A stretch of 64,000 nt of DNA from Sulfurisphaera tokodaii str. 7. Its GTDB lineage: Archaea > Thermoproteota > Thermoprotei_A > Sulfolobales > Sulfolobaceae. Under the pieces are notes generated by a model that worked only from the letters and a program-made list of their open reading frames with translations, did no database searches and was not told the DNA's origin. The stretch covers positions 1,316,001-1,380,000 of the forward strand of contig NC_003106.2 of the NCBI RefSeq assembly GCF_000011205.1, given 5' to 3'. A program made the position numbers and the translations under genes. Shown here piece after piece: positions 15,275-24,100 of the stretch (the first letter of the stretch is position 1; every line of letters starts with the position of its first letter).

Positions 15275-16221
15275 CTGCAAGGGTTATCGCAATACATAAT
15301 TTTAAGGGAGGAGTAGGAAAGACTACGCTTACAGCAGTCTTAGGACTAGGGCTAGCAGTAAACCATAGAGTCCTATTAATTGACTTCGACCCACAGATGT
15401 CCTTAACGCAGATATTTGTAAGGGAAGAAAGGAGGAAGGAAATACTCCAGCAGTCTCTAAAGCCAGAACTCGATAAAAGTGCTTATGCATTAATAAGACA
15501 ATCGCCAGATGTAATCGTTGAGAACTTCACACATGTTACTAAAACGTCTAAAGACGAGCTTAAGGTTTCACTCGACATTATTCCAGGATCCTACATATCT
15601 ACATTTTATGCGATGTTTAAGGGCTATTTCCCCATGTTCGATGAGTTCTCACTGAAGAAGGAGTTAGAGAACTTCAAAGACAGATACGATTATATACTTA
15701 TAGATACTTCACCTTCCGATGTAGTTACCATTAAACCCATACTGAGGGCTTCGGATTATTTGATAATCCCCGAAGACGGTACTACCGAGGCGTTTAATGC
15801 AATGCTGATATTCATTAAAGAGGCCCTACCTAAGCACATATGGTCTGACTTCAACAATCCTAGAATTTTAGGAGTAGTCTTAACTAAGGTGAGGAGGAAT
15901 TCCATTAGGCTTTTGTCGGAACATAACAAACTACTACTTGATGAGATAGTAGGAAACGCCGAAATAATGGAACACGTCTCCGACCCTCCGTATTTCGGTG
16001 CAGATAGTGACCACCCTGAAGACTACATCTTATCTTCAAACAAGGAGTATCTGAGCGACTTAATATGGAGGAACGAAAGTAAAGCCCCTATAGCTGAGGT
16101 ATTCGATAAGCTCTTCATAGTTAATGAGAAACTTCAGCCAGATCTCTACTCCTACTTTTACAAAGTATTCTACAAACTACCTGAAGAAGTTGTAAAGAGG
16201 GTCAAGATATGGGAATTATGA
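15271..16221 (+). CDS. parA: ParA-family partition ATPase
   Basis: 316 residues. Deviant Walker A KGGVGKTT at residues 12-19, LLIDFDPQ near 38, and IDTSP near 147 are the ParA/MinD signatures. It should form ATP-dependent dimers on nucleoid DNA and move the ParB-AspA-plasmid complex. Overlaps parB by 4 bases and the following nuclease-like gene by 13 bases, so all are probably translated from one mRNA. Confidence 0.9.
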   Translation: MTARVIAIHNFKGGVGKTTLTAVLGLGLAVNHRVLLIDFDPQMSLTQIFVREERRKEILQQSLKPELDKSAYALIRQSPDVIVENFTHVTKTSKDELKVSLDIIPGSYISTFYAMFKGYFPMFDEFSLKKELENFKDRYDYILIDTSPSDVVTIKPILRASDYLIIPEDGTTEAFNAMLIFIKEALPKHIWSDFNNPRILGVVLTKVRRNSIRLLSEHNKLLLDEIVGNAEIMEHVSDPPYFGADSDHPEDYILSSNKEYLSDLIWRNESKAPIAEVFDKLFIVNEKLQPDLYSYFYKVFYKLPEEVVKRVKIWEL

Positions 16222-16676
16222 ACAATTTCTCAAATTTAGTTTACCTTCACGATATAATAGAGACTATAATAGTGTATAACCCAAACTTCGTAATGACTCT
16301 CTTACAGGCTAATGCTGGGGATTGGGCTAAGAGGATTATAGGGATAAAGTACTCTTCTAAGGAGGTTAAACTACCTAATGACAGAGTAATAGATGCGTTA
16401 TATGTAGCAACTGATGTGGAACTGAAGAACGTCTGTATAGGTTTTGAGGTTAAGAGCGGTAACGGTATAGATAGGGAACAGTTAGAAGAAGAGCTGGAAG
16501 GTTTGAAGGAATTGAGGGAGTGTAATAGGAGTTATTTAATTGTCGTTGCACAAAGAGAGCCGGACGTAACTTTAGAAAGAACCTATTATATTCCCTTGTT
16601 CTCTTTCTTACCTAAGATTAAGGAAGTAGTAGGATTGGTTAGTAAGTTTGTTAGAGAGATTGAAGAAAGAGATTAA
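16209..16676 (+). CDS. PD-(D/E)XK nuclease-like protein, third gene of the partition operon
   Basis: 155 residues (start 16209, or ATG 16218). D62 in RVIDALYVATD and E80-V-K82 in GFEVKSG have the spacing of a PD-(D/E)XK catalytic core. Before and after it are helices, and the C-terminus is hydrophobic-helical. It overlaps parA by 13 bases. The tight coupling suggests a role in plasmid maintenance, for example resolving multimers or cleaving competitor DNA, but that is inference. Confidence 0.6.
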   Translation: MGIMNNFSNLVYLHDIIETIIVYNPNFVMTLLQANAGDWAKRIIGIKYSSKEVKLPNDRVIDALYVATDVELKNVCIGFEVKSGNGIDREQLEEELEGLKELRECNRSYLIVVAQREPDVTLERTYYIPLFSFLPKIKEVVGLVSKFVREIEERD

Positions 16677-16711
16677 ATTAAAGTTAAATCTAATCAATGT
16701 AATTTCAGCTC

Positions 16712-17380
16712 ATGGTACTAAATATACTTTTATCTGGTCTACAGCACTATTTTATACCATTTATCTTTTCATTAATAGCAATACTTATAGGAAATATTAT
16801 TTGGAGGCTATTGACTGGACCACGACTAATAGTAAAAATATATGATACGAAATCGGTAAATTTTCACTCTATTACTAAAATCAAATATTATAAGATTGGT
16901 GTAAGCAACGACGGCAATACTGCTGCAGAAGAATGCTCAGTTTATGTAAACATAAAACGTAAAGGATATGACGACCGAGATTACGTACCTAAATGGGATG
17001 CGATACCGGAACCTGTCAATAATCAGATTCAATATTTATTTGATTTCTATCAGAAAATAACCATATCGCCAAAAAGAATTCATGAAGAAACTATTCCCAT
17101 ATTAATAATGCCGAAGTTTAATATTCAAGGTTCTAATAATCCAGGGTATATTGCGGGACACTTATACATTTTTTCGGCATATTATAATCATTTGGATTTA
17201 CCAAAAGATCAACTTGAAGTTCCTCAGGGGGAATATAACGGATATTTAGGTATAGGATGTAAGAATTATTACTGTAAATTCGATCTTACTGTGAAATTTA
17301 ACGGCAACTATCCAGAAATTGAACTAAAACCCCAAAGGGTAAACTTGTTTCTCTTTAGAAAACCAAAAGTAGAAAAGTAA
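16712..17380 (+). CDS. membrane-anchored protein, paralogue of 28672-29367
   Basis: 222 residues. One N-terminal membrane helix (about 8-30) then a beta-rich soluble domain with VSNDGNTAAEECSVYV near residue 70. The gene at 28672 has VFNKGKATAEECMAKA at the same place. The domain looks immunoglobulin-like and would be cytoplasmic or external depending on topology. Function unknown. It follows the partition operon by 35 bases and precedes a motif copy. Confidence 0.55.
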   Translation: MVLNILLSGLQHYFIPFIFSLIAILIGNIIWRLLTGPRLIVKIYDTKSVNFHSITKIKYYKIGVSNDGNTAAEECSVYVNIKRKGYDDRDYVPKWDAIPEPVNNQIQYLFDFYQKITISPKRIHEETIPILIMPKFNIQGSNNPGYIAGHLYIFSAYYNHLDLPKDQLEVPQGEYNGYLGIGCKNYYCKFDLTVKFNGNYPEIELKPQRVNLFLFRKPKVEK

Positions 17381-17405
17381 ATTATTCAGTTTAGAAGGAT
17401 TTTTC

Positions 17406-17423
17406 ATTAACTCACCGGTTAAC
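17406..17423. repeat. recombination-motif copy 5 (variant centre)
   Basis: ATTAACTCACCGGTTAAC. The outer arms match; the centre is CACCGG instead of CCCCAG. It marks the right end of the segment that contains module II and parBA. Confidence 0.7.
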
Positions 17424-17509
17424 GCTTAAAAATTAGCTTTTCACGCTCTCAATATTATTGCATTAAATTCAATTTAAGGAAAGTCGGATTCTGGTGCATG
17501 TCAAACAAC

Positions 17510-19090
17510 TCAAAAGAGCAAGAGAAATTCTGGAACCGGGATGTAAACTATATTTATAGTATTACCCTTTTCATCTTTGAAGTCTTCTTGTCCAAGTTTA
17601 TCCTTAGTAAGTACTATTAATGTAGATACATCCTTCAGACTCTTTTTATTAATCTCGGGTTTATTACGATATTTGCATTCGATCAGGAACCGATAATTTA
17701 CATTTGACTTGTTAACACATAAAATGAAATCTGTTTCCCCTTTTTCATTTCTGGTATACATTAGCACATTCTCGAATTTTACGTCGCTTATATGTTCAAA
17801 TAAGAACTGAGAATTAAGCAAGTGTGAGGCTACAGTACTCTCTACTAGAAGGCCCTTAAAGTTCTCGTCTTTCAACATCTCAACTGACTTCTTAAAAGGA
17901 TTAGGTACATTACGTAAATATGAGTAGAGCGAAAAATAAAGAAATGGGTCCAGGACATAGTTTTTGGTATTTATATCGGGTCTAACGTTGCTCATGCACT
18001 CACTTTCTTCTTGATATACAAAGAAGAACGCCGACGCCGACTTTAGATAAGTTAAATATGCTCCTAAGTTAAAATTCCTTTCCTTAACATCTTTATGGGA
18101 AATACCCAACTTAGATGCTAGATCGCTTAAGTTTAATAGCCCCGATAAACGCTTGTCATCTGTTAGATAAAGTAATATATTGTTTAATACATTTGGGTTA
18201 AGACCCGCCTTTTCGGAATCGTCAATTAATAATTTAGCTATGTCCTTATAAATACCCTCATCGATAGTCCCTTTCTTATTATACATGTCGATAACTTTCG
18301 GATAACCGCCGTGGATGAGATATTCATCAAAAGTTTTAGCTAGTAATAAGTAGTAGCTGTTGTGTATGTTTTCAAGAGTTTTGTCTATGATACCCGAATT
18401 TAAAGCTTGGAGTATTTGGAACCTCTTTCCAACCTTTCTAAATCTGGAGCTCTGAAGCTCCTTATCTATTTCCTGTTTTAAGGCTTCTATCACTTCGGAA
18501 AACCTTAATGTTCTGTGAATTAAATTACCTCCTAGGTTTAATCTACTTGCTAGATTACCTTGTCTATTCCTTAATTTACTGACAGCTTCTGCTAAGTCCA
18601 TGGAATGACTGCCGGTTGCTATTATTTTCAGCTTTGCCTTCTCTACTAATCCCATATCATATATGTTCTTTAATGCGAGAGCCCAGTCTTTATACATCGA
18701 CACCTCGTCTAAAAATATATACTTCTCGTCATTAGAAGAATTTGCTATAATTTCCAGAATTTCTACCAGTTCTACGTCTTTCAGACCCTGATAGTCTAAA
18801 GAAATATAGAATATTGACGGCGGGTTTACATTTAGCTTATGTATAAGATGATTAATAACTAGCTTAAGTAAAGTTGTTTTCCCCGCTCTTCGTGGGCCCC
18901 TTATAGTAATTATCCCATAGTATGGTTCTATTATTTTTTGAGTAATATGATAGTATAGCCTGGGTTCTACTTTAAGAACAGAGTTATAAAAATCTAAAAG
19001 ATTTTGATCTTTTTCATACCATTTATTATCGTACCACCAAGGGTTATAGTTCCGTAATTTATTCTTGATTGATGTTAGATCTTCTGGCAA
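17510..19090 (-). CDS. AAA+ ATPase with C-terminal nuclease-like domain (AAA_14/DUF4143 type)
   Basis: 526 residues. Walker A GPRRAGKTT at 65-73 and Walker B IFLDEV at 125-130; an IATGSHS sensor-like stretch near 157. The C-terminal part carries GETDFIL followed by FLIECKY, a PD-(D/E)XK-like D..ExK core near residues 455-480. Such AAA_14/DUF4143 proteins are common in archaea; their function is unknown. It is coupled (32-base overlap) to the ribbon-helix-helix gene 19059-19340. Codon use is like the plasmid's other accessory genes. Confidence 0.65.
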   Translation of the reverse strand: MPEDLTSIKNKLRNYNPWWYDNKWYEKDQNLLDFYNSVLKVEPRLYYHITQKIIEPYYGIITIRGPRRAGKTTLLKLVINHLIHKLNVNPPSIFYISLDYQGLKDVELVEILEIIANSSNDEKYIFLDEVSMYKDWALALKNIYDMGLVEKAKLKIIATGSHSMDLAEAVSKLRNRQGNLASRLNLGGNLIHRTLRFSEVIEALKQEIDKELQSSRFRKVGKRFQILQALNSGIIDKTLENIHNSYYLLLAKTFDEYLIHGGYPKVIDMYNKKGTIDEGIYKDIAKLLIDDSEKAGLNPNVLNNILLYLTDDKRLSGLLNLSDLASKLGISHKDVKERNFNLGAYLTYLKSASAFFFVYQEESECMSNVRPDINTKNYVLDPFLYFSLYSYLRNVPNPFKKSVEMLKDENFKGLLVESTVASHLLNSQFLFEHISDVKFENVLMYTRNEKGETDFILCVNKSNVNYRFLIECKYRNKPEINKKSLKDVSTLIVLTKDKLGQEDFKDEKGNTINIVYIPVPEFLLLF

Positions 19091-19340
19091 CTCTGTAATC
19101 CCTCAAAATCTTTTGAAGTAATGCTAGGTCTTTTTCCATCCTCCCTACTTCTTTAACCAATTGCTCATATTTAGCTTCAAGGTCTTTTACTCTGTCTGTT
19201 AACGTTTCACCGTCACCCAAACTTTCGGCTATAATCTTACCTATAACTTTTGGTACTGTTAGCCCTTCTTTCTCAGCAATTTTCTTCAGTTCCTCATAAT
19301 ACTTTTCCTCAATGTAAATTTTAACTGCTTTCTTTCTCAT
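19059..19340 (-). CDS. ribbon-helix-helix protein with coiled-coil tail
   Basis: 93 residues. A basic strand (KKAVKIYIEEKYYEEL) and helices (LTVPKVIGKIIAESL) give the RHH pattern, followed by a heptad-like region (about 50-82). It starts immediately next to a dense array of GTACC/GGAACC repeats, the likely autoregulatory operator. The RHH-plus-effector layout resembles type II toxin-antitoxin operons, with the ATPase-nuclease as effector. Confidence 0.6.
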   Translation of the reverse strand: MRKKAVKIYIEEKYYEELKKIAEKEGLTVPKVIGKIIAESLGDGETLTDRVKDLEAKYEQLVKEVGRMEKDLALLQKILRDYRVARRSNINQE

Positions 19341-19486
19341 GGTTCTAATATAGTACTATTTTGGAACCATAATAAAAATTGTGGTGCTATTTAAGTACCG
19401 TATTGGAACCTTGACGGTACTATACGGTTCTAATATGGGACTACAGTAAAAAATTGAAGTACCAAAATGGTGACAAATTAGTACCG
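19341..19486 (-). promoter_or_regulatory. operator array upstream of the RHH-ATPase operon
   Basis: Repeats GGTTCTAATATAGTACTA (19341-19358) and GGTTCTAATATGGGACTA (19426-19443) match at 16 of 18 positions. GTACTATTTTGGAACC (19353-19368) and GTACCGTATTGGAACC (19395-19410) form a second set, and GTACCAAAATGGTGAC follows near 19459. They contain inverted GGTTC/GAACC and GTACCGT/ACGGTAC pairs. Confidence 0.7.
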
Positions 19487-19554
19487 AGACTTAAATGTAT
19501 AAAATAAATAGTTAAATACTTATTTTCGAAATATAATTATTTATTAAGAAAAAT

Positions 19555-19893
19555 TCAGCTCAAAGAAATTTCGATGCAGTCTTCTTCTGTTTCTGATACT
19601 TTGAAAAACGCGTGCTTTATCTTCCTAAAAGTCTTCCTCCATTGAACTCTGGTACTTCTCATAAGTGTTAAGAAAGCCTCATGCGGTATCCCCAACTCGT
19701 ACTTATACATTAGATAAATAGCTATACTGAGGCTAGTGAAGTTTACATTTATTCCATATTTCTTTAATGTATATTCTGCCCTTTGGATCATCCAGTCTGG
19801 AACGTATACGTCTAACAAGTTTAGATACGCGCTCTGTACTCTCTTCCTTGTCTGATAATTTGTATCAAGCATTGGATGGGCGTGGATTAACAT
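19555..19893 (-). CDS. unknown plasmid protein with cyclin/TFB-like helical pattern
   Basis: 112 residues. The stretch SLSIAIYLMYKYELGIPHEAFLTLMRSTRVQWRKTFRKI has the rhythm of a cyclin repeat of archaeal TFB (SLAxAxLY..., then helix-turn-helix-like end), but the family match is a reading by eye only. Could be a general transcription factor mimic or unrelated. It is monocistronic, divergent from 20031. Confidence 0.4.
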   Translation of the reverse strand: MLIHAHPMLDTNYQTRKRVQSAYLNLLDVYVPDWMIQRAEYTLKKYGINVNFTSLSIAIYLMYKYELGIPHEAFLTLMRSTRVQWRKTFRKIKHAFFKVSETEEDCIEISLS

Positions 19894-20030
19894 CAGAATA
19901 ATTTACTCTGAATTGTTCTAAAATAGATTGCGAAATATTATGTAAAACTCATTTTTAACGTCTGCACAGGCTGAGTAATACTAAAAGTGAACAGGTTTTG
20001 CTTATAAGCACTGACACAGAATGTAGTATT

Positions 20031-20222
20031 ATGTATTATCTGGTCGAGGCAGAAGATGAGAAAGTGATAGAGAAACTGCTCAAGCTTAAGGCAAGGAAGA
20101 GGCTCTTAGTTGAAGTGCATGACGAGAAAGTATATGCAGCACTCAGACGTCATTATAAGAACAAGATAAGGGTCTATAAGGTAGAGAAAAGTTTAAATCC
20201 AGACGTCTTTTTGACTATTTAA
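20031..20222 (+). CDS. small unknown protein, first gene of second transfer block
   Basis: 63 residues from the ATG at 20031 (MYYLVEAEDE). A TATA-like GCTTATAAGC (19999-20008) lies about 26 bases ahead of the expected start, so a longer frame from 19998 is unlikely. The protein is small, charged and alpha/beta (KKLKARKRLLVEVHDEKVYAALRRHY). Function unknown. 20 bases later the pilin gene begins with its own TATA box. Confidence 0.5.
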   Translation: MYYLVEAEDEKVIEKLLKLKARKRLLVEVHDEKVYAALRRHYKNKIRVYKVEKSLNPDVFLTI

Positions 20223-20242
20223 ATTTTTGCTTTTCTTAAGTG

Positions 20243-20587
20243 ATGAAGGCAGTAGAAAAGTTAAGGAAGAAGGCAAGACAAGTAGCTATAGTAGCAGGTT
20301 TAGCGATAACACAGGGACTAGTAGCTTTTGCACAAGGCGGAGGAGGAAGCGGAGCACCAAGCATAACAGTAACGCCAGAAGCTTTTAATGGGAGCCAGGG
20401 GCTAATCACTCTTTTGGACTATGCGATGTATGCAGCATGGATCTTCGTCTTCGGGCTAATCATCTACGCTGTGTTCGAGATGAGGAATGGTGTTTTATCA
20501 GAAGGGGTTAAGAAAGCGTTAGGAGGAGCGATAGGAGCCGCATTCTTGCTAACGTTTGGATGGGCTATTTTGACGGGAGTTATTTAA
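20243..20587 (+). CDS. VirB2/TraC-like conjugative pilin
   Basis: 114 residues from the ATG at 20243 (a GTG at 20240 adds one residue); TATA-like TATTTAAATTTT (20216-20227) suits a leaderless start. Basic N-terminus, hydrophobic segment ending AFA before Q: a signal peptide cut near residue 31. The mature part has a short Gly-rich end and two membrane helices, the VirB2 layout. Archaeal conjugative and DNA-import (Ced) pili are built from such subunits. It is followed at 20668 by a second small two-pass protein. Confidence 0.75.
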   Translation: MKAVEKLRKKARQVAIVAGLAITQGLVAFAQGGGGSGAPSITVTPEAFNGSQGLITLLDYAMYAAWIFVFGLIIYAVFEMRNGVLSEGVKKALGGAIGAAFLLTFGWAILTGVI

Positions 20588-20667
20588 AAAAAATCAAGTC
20601 AAATAGATTTTTTCTATCCCTCTTCATAACTATTTAAATTTTAGCATTCTTTTTTCGGTGATAGGAA

Positions 20668-20940
20668 ATTCTGTCGATAAGCGCCCAAACGGTATTAAGT
20701 TATCTATATGATGCATACAACTATTTGGTTCAAGCCATAGCGCACATCCTAGCCATAACGATATTTCAGGCGGATCCCAGTTTGGCAACACAGTACGCTA
20801 CGCTGATCAGCTATCTAATCCCATTGACTGCAGTGTACATTATCTTAGTGTTTGCCAGCGCCCTGAAGAAGATTCTAGGATATATCATAGTAGCCGGTTG
20901 GGGTTTCATAATTCTCATGTTGGTTCTAGCGAAGGTGTGA
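20668..20940 (+). CDS. two-pass membrane protein of the transfer apparatus (VirB3/CedA2-like)
   Basis: Up to 90 residues. The frame opens after a stop at 20662; no ATG lies in it. An SD-like GGTGAT at 20657-20662 suggests an unusual start at ATT 20668 or CTG 20671; a TTG at 20725 would give 71 residues. Two membrane helices (about 45-68 and 70-90 of the long form). A small two-pass gene after a pilin gene is typical of VirB3/CedA2. TATA-like TATTTAAATT at 20632-20641. Confidence 0.55.
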   Translation: MLSISAQTVLSYLYDAYNYLVQAIAHILAITIFQADPSLATQYATLISYLIPLTAVYIILVFASALKKILGYIIVAGWGFIILMLVLAKV

Positions 20941-20943
20941 GGG

Positions 20944-21159
20944 ATGTCGGGAGATGAGCAGAAGAGAACTAGTAATAAGAGGAATAATAACGACAACTGG
21001 AATAGTAATGTTAATAGCAGGGATATTGATGTTGATCCATTAAGTGATTACATAGCATATATCTTAAGTCAGACTAAGGCACCACTCAAGCTCCGTATTT
21101 TCATCTTCTTCTATGGGATATATTGGAGGGTGAGGAAGATTGTTCTTCGGAAGGAATAA
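20944..21159 (+). CDS. small basic protein with C-terminal hydrophobic segment
   Basis: 71 residues. Asn/Ser/Lys-rich N-terminus (NKRNNNDNWNSNVNS), then a possible membrane-associated helix near residues 48-63 (LRIFIFFYGIYWRV). It starts 3 bases after the previous stop and overlaps the ATPase gene by 20 bases. It may be a membrane anchor for the ATPase. No family recognised. Confidence 0.5.
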   Translation: MSGDEQKRTSNKRNNNDNWNSNVNSRDIDVDPLSDYIAYILSQTKAPLKLRIFIFFYGIYWRVRKIVLRKE

Positions 21160-24100
21160 GCAGCAGTTTTTCACATATGAGATATTCCCTAAAGTTAATG
21201 TAAAATACGAAGATCTTACTAAAGTATTAGGGAATACTTTTGCCTTAATGTATTACCGTGACGAGAAGTTACTGCACATTTGTGTTAAAACTCTGATATC
21301 TGCTCAAACATTGAGACAGTACTTCGATACACAGCAATGCACTTTTCCTCAGTTCAGATATTACGCCGAAGCGAGATTAAAGAAAGAGAGGGACTTCTAT
21401 TCAATACACGAATTCAACGATATACAAAGCTTCATAAGTACACTCGAACCGGGACAGGGGATGTTTATCTGGTTCTCTTTGGAGCCGAACCTAAAGGAGG
21501 TCCATTACTGGTACCTAAATAAGATCCAGAAATTCATACAGCAGAACAGTGAAAAACACAAATACCTTGCACAAAGTATACGGGATAAACTGAAAGAACC
21601 ACTATATCTTATCAAAATATTCCTCCTCGATAATGAGAGGAAGAGACTAAAGCTTACGGCAAAACAATTCGACACTTACAGCTCGTTAAGGCTCAGTTTC
21701 GAAATACCGCTCTTTCCTTCAGATAATGTAATCAAAAAGATCAATAAGCCACCGACATTATCCGCAATCTATGCATATTTTAACGAGAAAAAATGGATAC
21801 ACCTTACCAAGAGTAATATAAACCAGTTGTTAATAATCCCAGACCCCAGCATTGTACCTATTAACATAAGTAGGGGAACTCCTCTACCCGAAATAATACC
21901 GGAAAGGAAAGAAGGATTTAGGATAGGTGTAACTGAAAGCGGAAAGGAGGTAAAACTGGAATTAGAGGACCTACAGAGGCATATGTACGTAATAGGAAGG
22001 ACCGGCGCCGGAAAGACTACGTTCATCAAAACGTTGCTTGTGAACTTCATGAAAAAGTACCCTAACAGTGTGGGCGTGGTCGTAGACCCTAACGGGGATC
22101 TCGCTGAAGAACTTGCCACTTACTATAAAGACTACGATAAACTGATTTACGTAGATCCGGTAGAAGCCACTGTTTCAGTCAACCCCCTTTCAATCCCTAA
22201 AGGCCTTCCTAAAGATCAAGCATTCCTCTTAGCGGAGTCGAACGTTAAGGAAATATTCACACAGTTGTTTGCACTGAAGGAAAGCGCAGTCTACGTGAAC
22301 TATATAATAATAAACGCGTTGAAGCTCCTTTACATGAAGACGACAAGTCCTACGTTCTCTGACCTCTACAATATTATAATGAAGCTGAGGAGCGGGGAAC
22401 TCGATCTGCCAATTGATGACCCTGAGTGGGAACAAAAACTGCAGCAGTTCCAGGAGTTGGAAGAGACCACATATATATCCGCACTATCAAGACTCGAAGA
22501 ATACGCCACTAATCCGCTACTTAAGAGGCTGTTTAACAGTGACAGTATAGACGACGTACTCCAGCCCGGTAACGTGATAATAATTAATGCGTCAAACGCA
22601 ATGATAGGGTCGCCGGCTTCATTCCTTATGATAGCGGGGTGGATTTACAAATTGTGGTATAGTGCGTTAATCAGGGCAGCTTTGAGGAAAGAGAGGATCC
22701 CAGTCCTTACAATAATAGACGAATTCGAGGTAATAGCCAACCTAAGCGTGTTGGACGTTATATTATCTCAAGCGAGGAAGTTTGCGATGCATCTAGTTTT
22801 GGCACACCAGCATACCGAACAATTGCCTTCAGAACTGCTTAAGAGTGTTTTAGTAAACACCGCAGTAAAGGTCCTTTTAAGTACTGAAGCAACAGATGCG
22901 GAAAAACTATCTAAGAGTGACCCGGACTTCTCGGCTGAAATAGCTAAAACTCTACCTAACTTGAAGCCCGGTGAGGCTATTTTACTGGTAAAGCCCAGAA
23001 AGCCCACAGACACTATGGTTCCGTTTAAAGTAAAAGTGGACATGATAGAAACTAAGAGGGACGTTAACGCGGTAAGAGAAGTAATAGAGAAAATGAAGCA
23101 GAAATACGGGGCCAAAAAATCCGAGCAAACGGATATTACGTCCCTCATAAACCCTGTAATGAAATATATAGAGAAGCCTCAAATCTTAGAGCAATTAATA
23201 CTCTACCACACTTATGTATCTGAAGGCCACACGATTGCGTTAGTGGACCTCTTGAAGAGATTAGGAATTAGCAGGGATAAAGTAGAGGACGCAATTAATA
23301 AAATGGAGGCATTAGGGTATATAGTTTCTGAAAAGCAAGGGAATAAGAAAGTGATAATTTACGGTAAAGGGTTATTCGGGAATATCAGAGCAGCAGCCCC
23401 CTCTCAAGAAGGCAGAAAATTGGCCATGAAAGTTATGCTAAAGTATATGAGACAGGGATATTACGTTACTCCGGCCAAGCAGACTGCCGATCTATCTTCA
23501 AGACCCGACCTAGTAGCAATTCCAATTGACAGGAGCTCACTAAGGCCACTATACAATCAAGCAATCGCGATTGAGATAGAAAGCTGCAATGAGATTAATG
23601 TTCACCCTGAGCAAGTAATAAGGAACTGGCGTAAGGAGAGTGTAAAGGACTTTGCTGAGGTCCATAGCTGGACCTATGAGGAGTGCTTTAGCAAGCTACA
23701 GGAGCTCTATAATCAGCTTTCTGATGAAGAGAAGAAGAAAGTAAAGATATTCGCATTAAAAGTCAGAGAGAAGACTAAGCCAGAGGTAGAACAAAAAGCG
23801 GAGAAAATAAAGACAAGTCAGGCGTTAACTCCCCAGTTAACGCAAACAGAGGGCAAAATAGAGAGTGTATCTGCAACAAAAGACAGTGTAGCAAATACTG
23901 TTAATAATAACAATAAAGCTGTAACAGTTACTAGCAACGCTACTGATATGGCTAATACTAGTAATAAGGGAAAGGGACCAGAGCAGGGCGAAACTAAAGC
24001 AATTAACGTTGTTAATGCTCCTAGCAGCACTGCTAGTAATGAGGCGTTAACCCCCCAGTTAACGCAGCAAGGAAGAGTGCAGCTTAAGGACATAACAATA

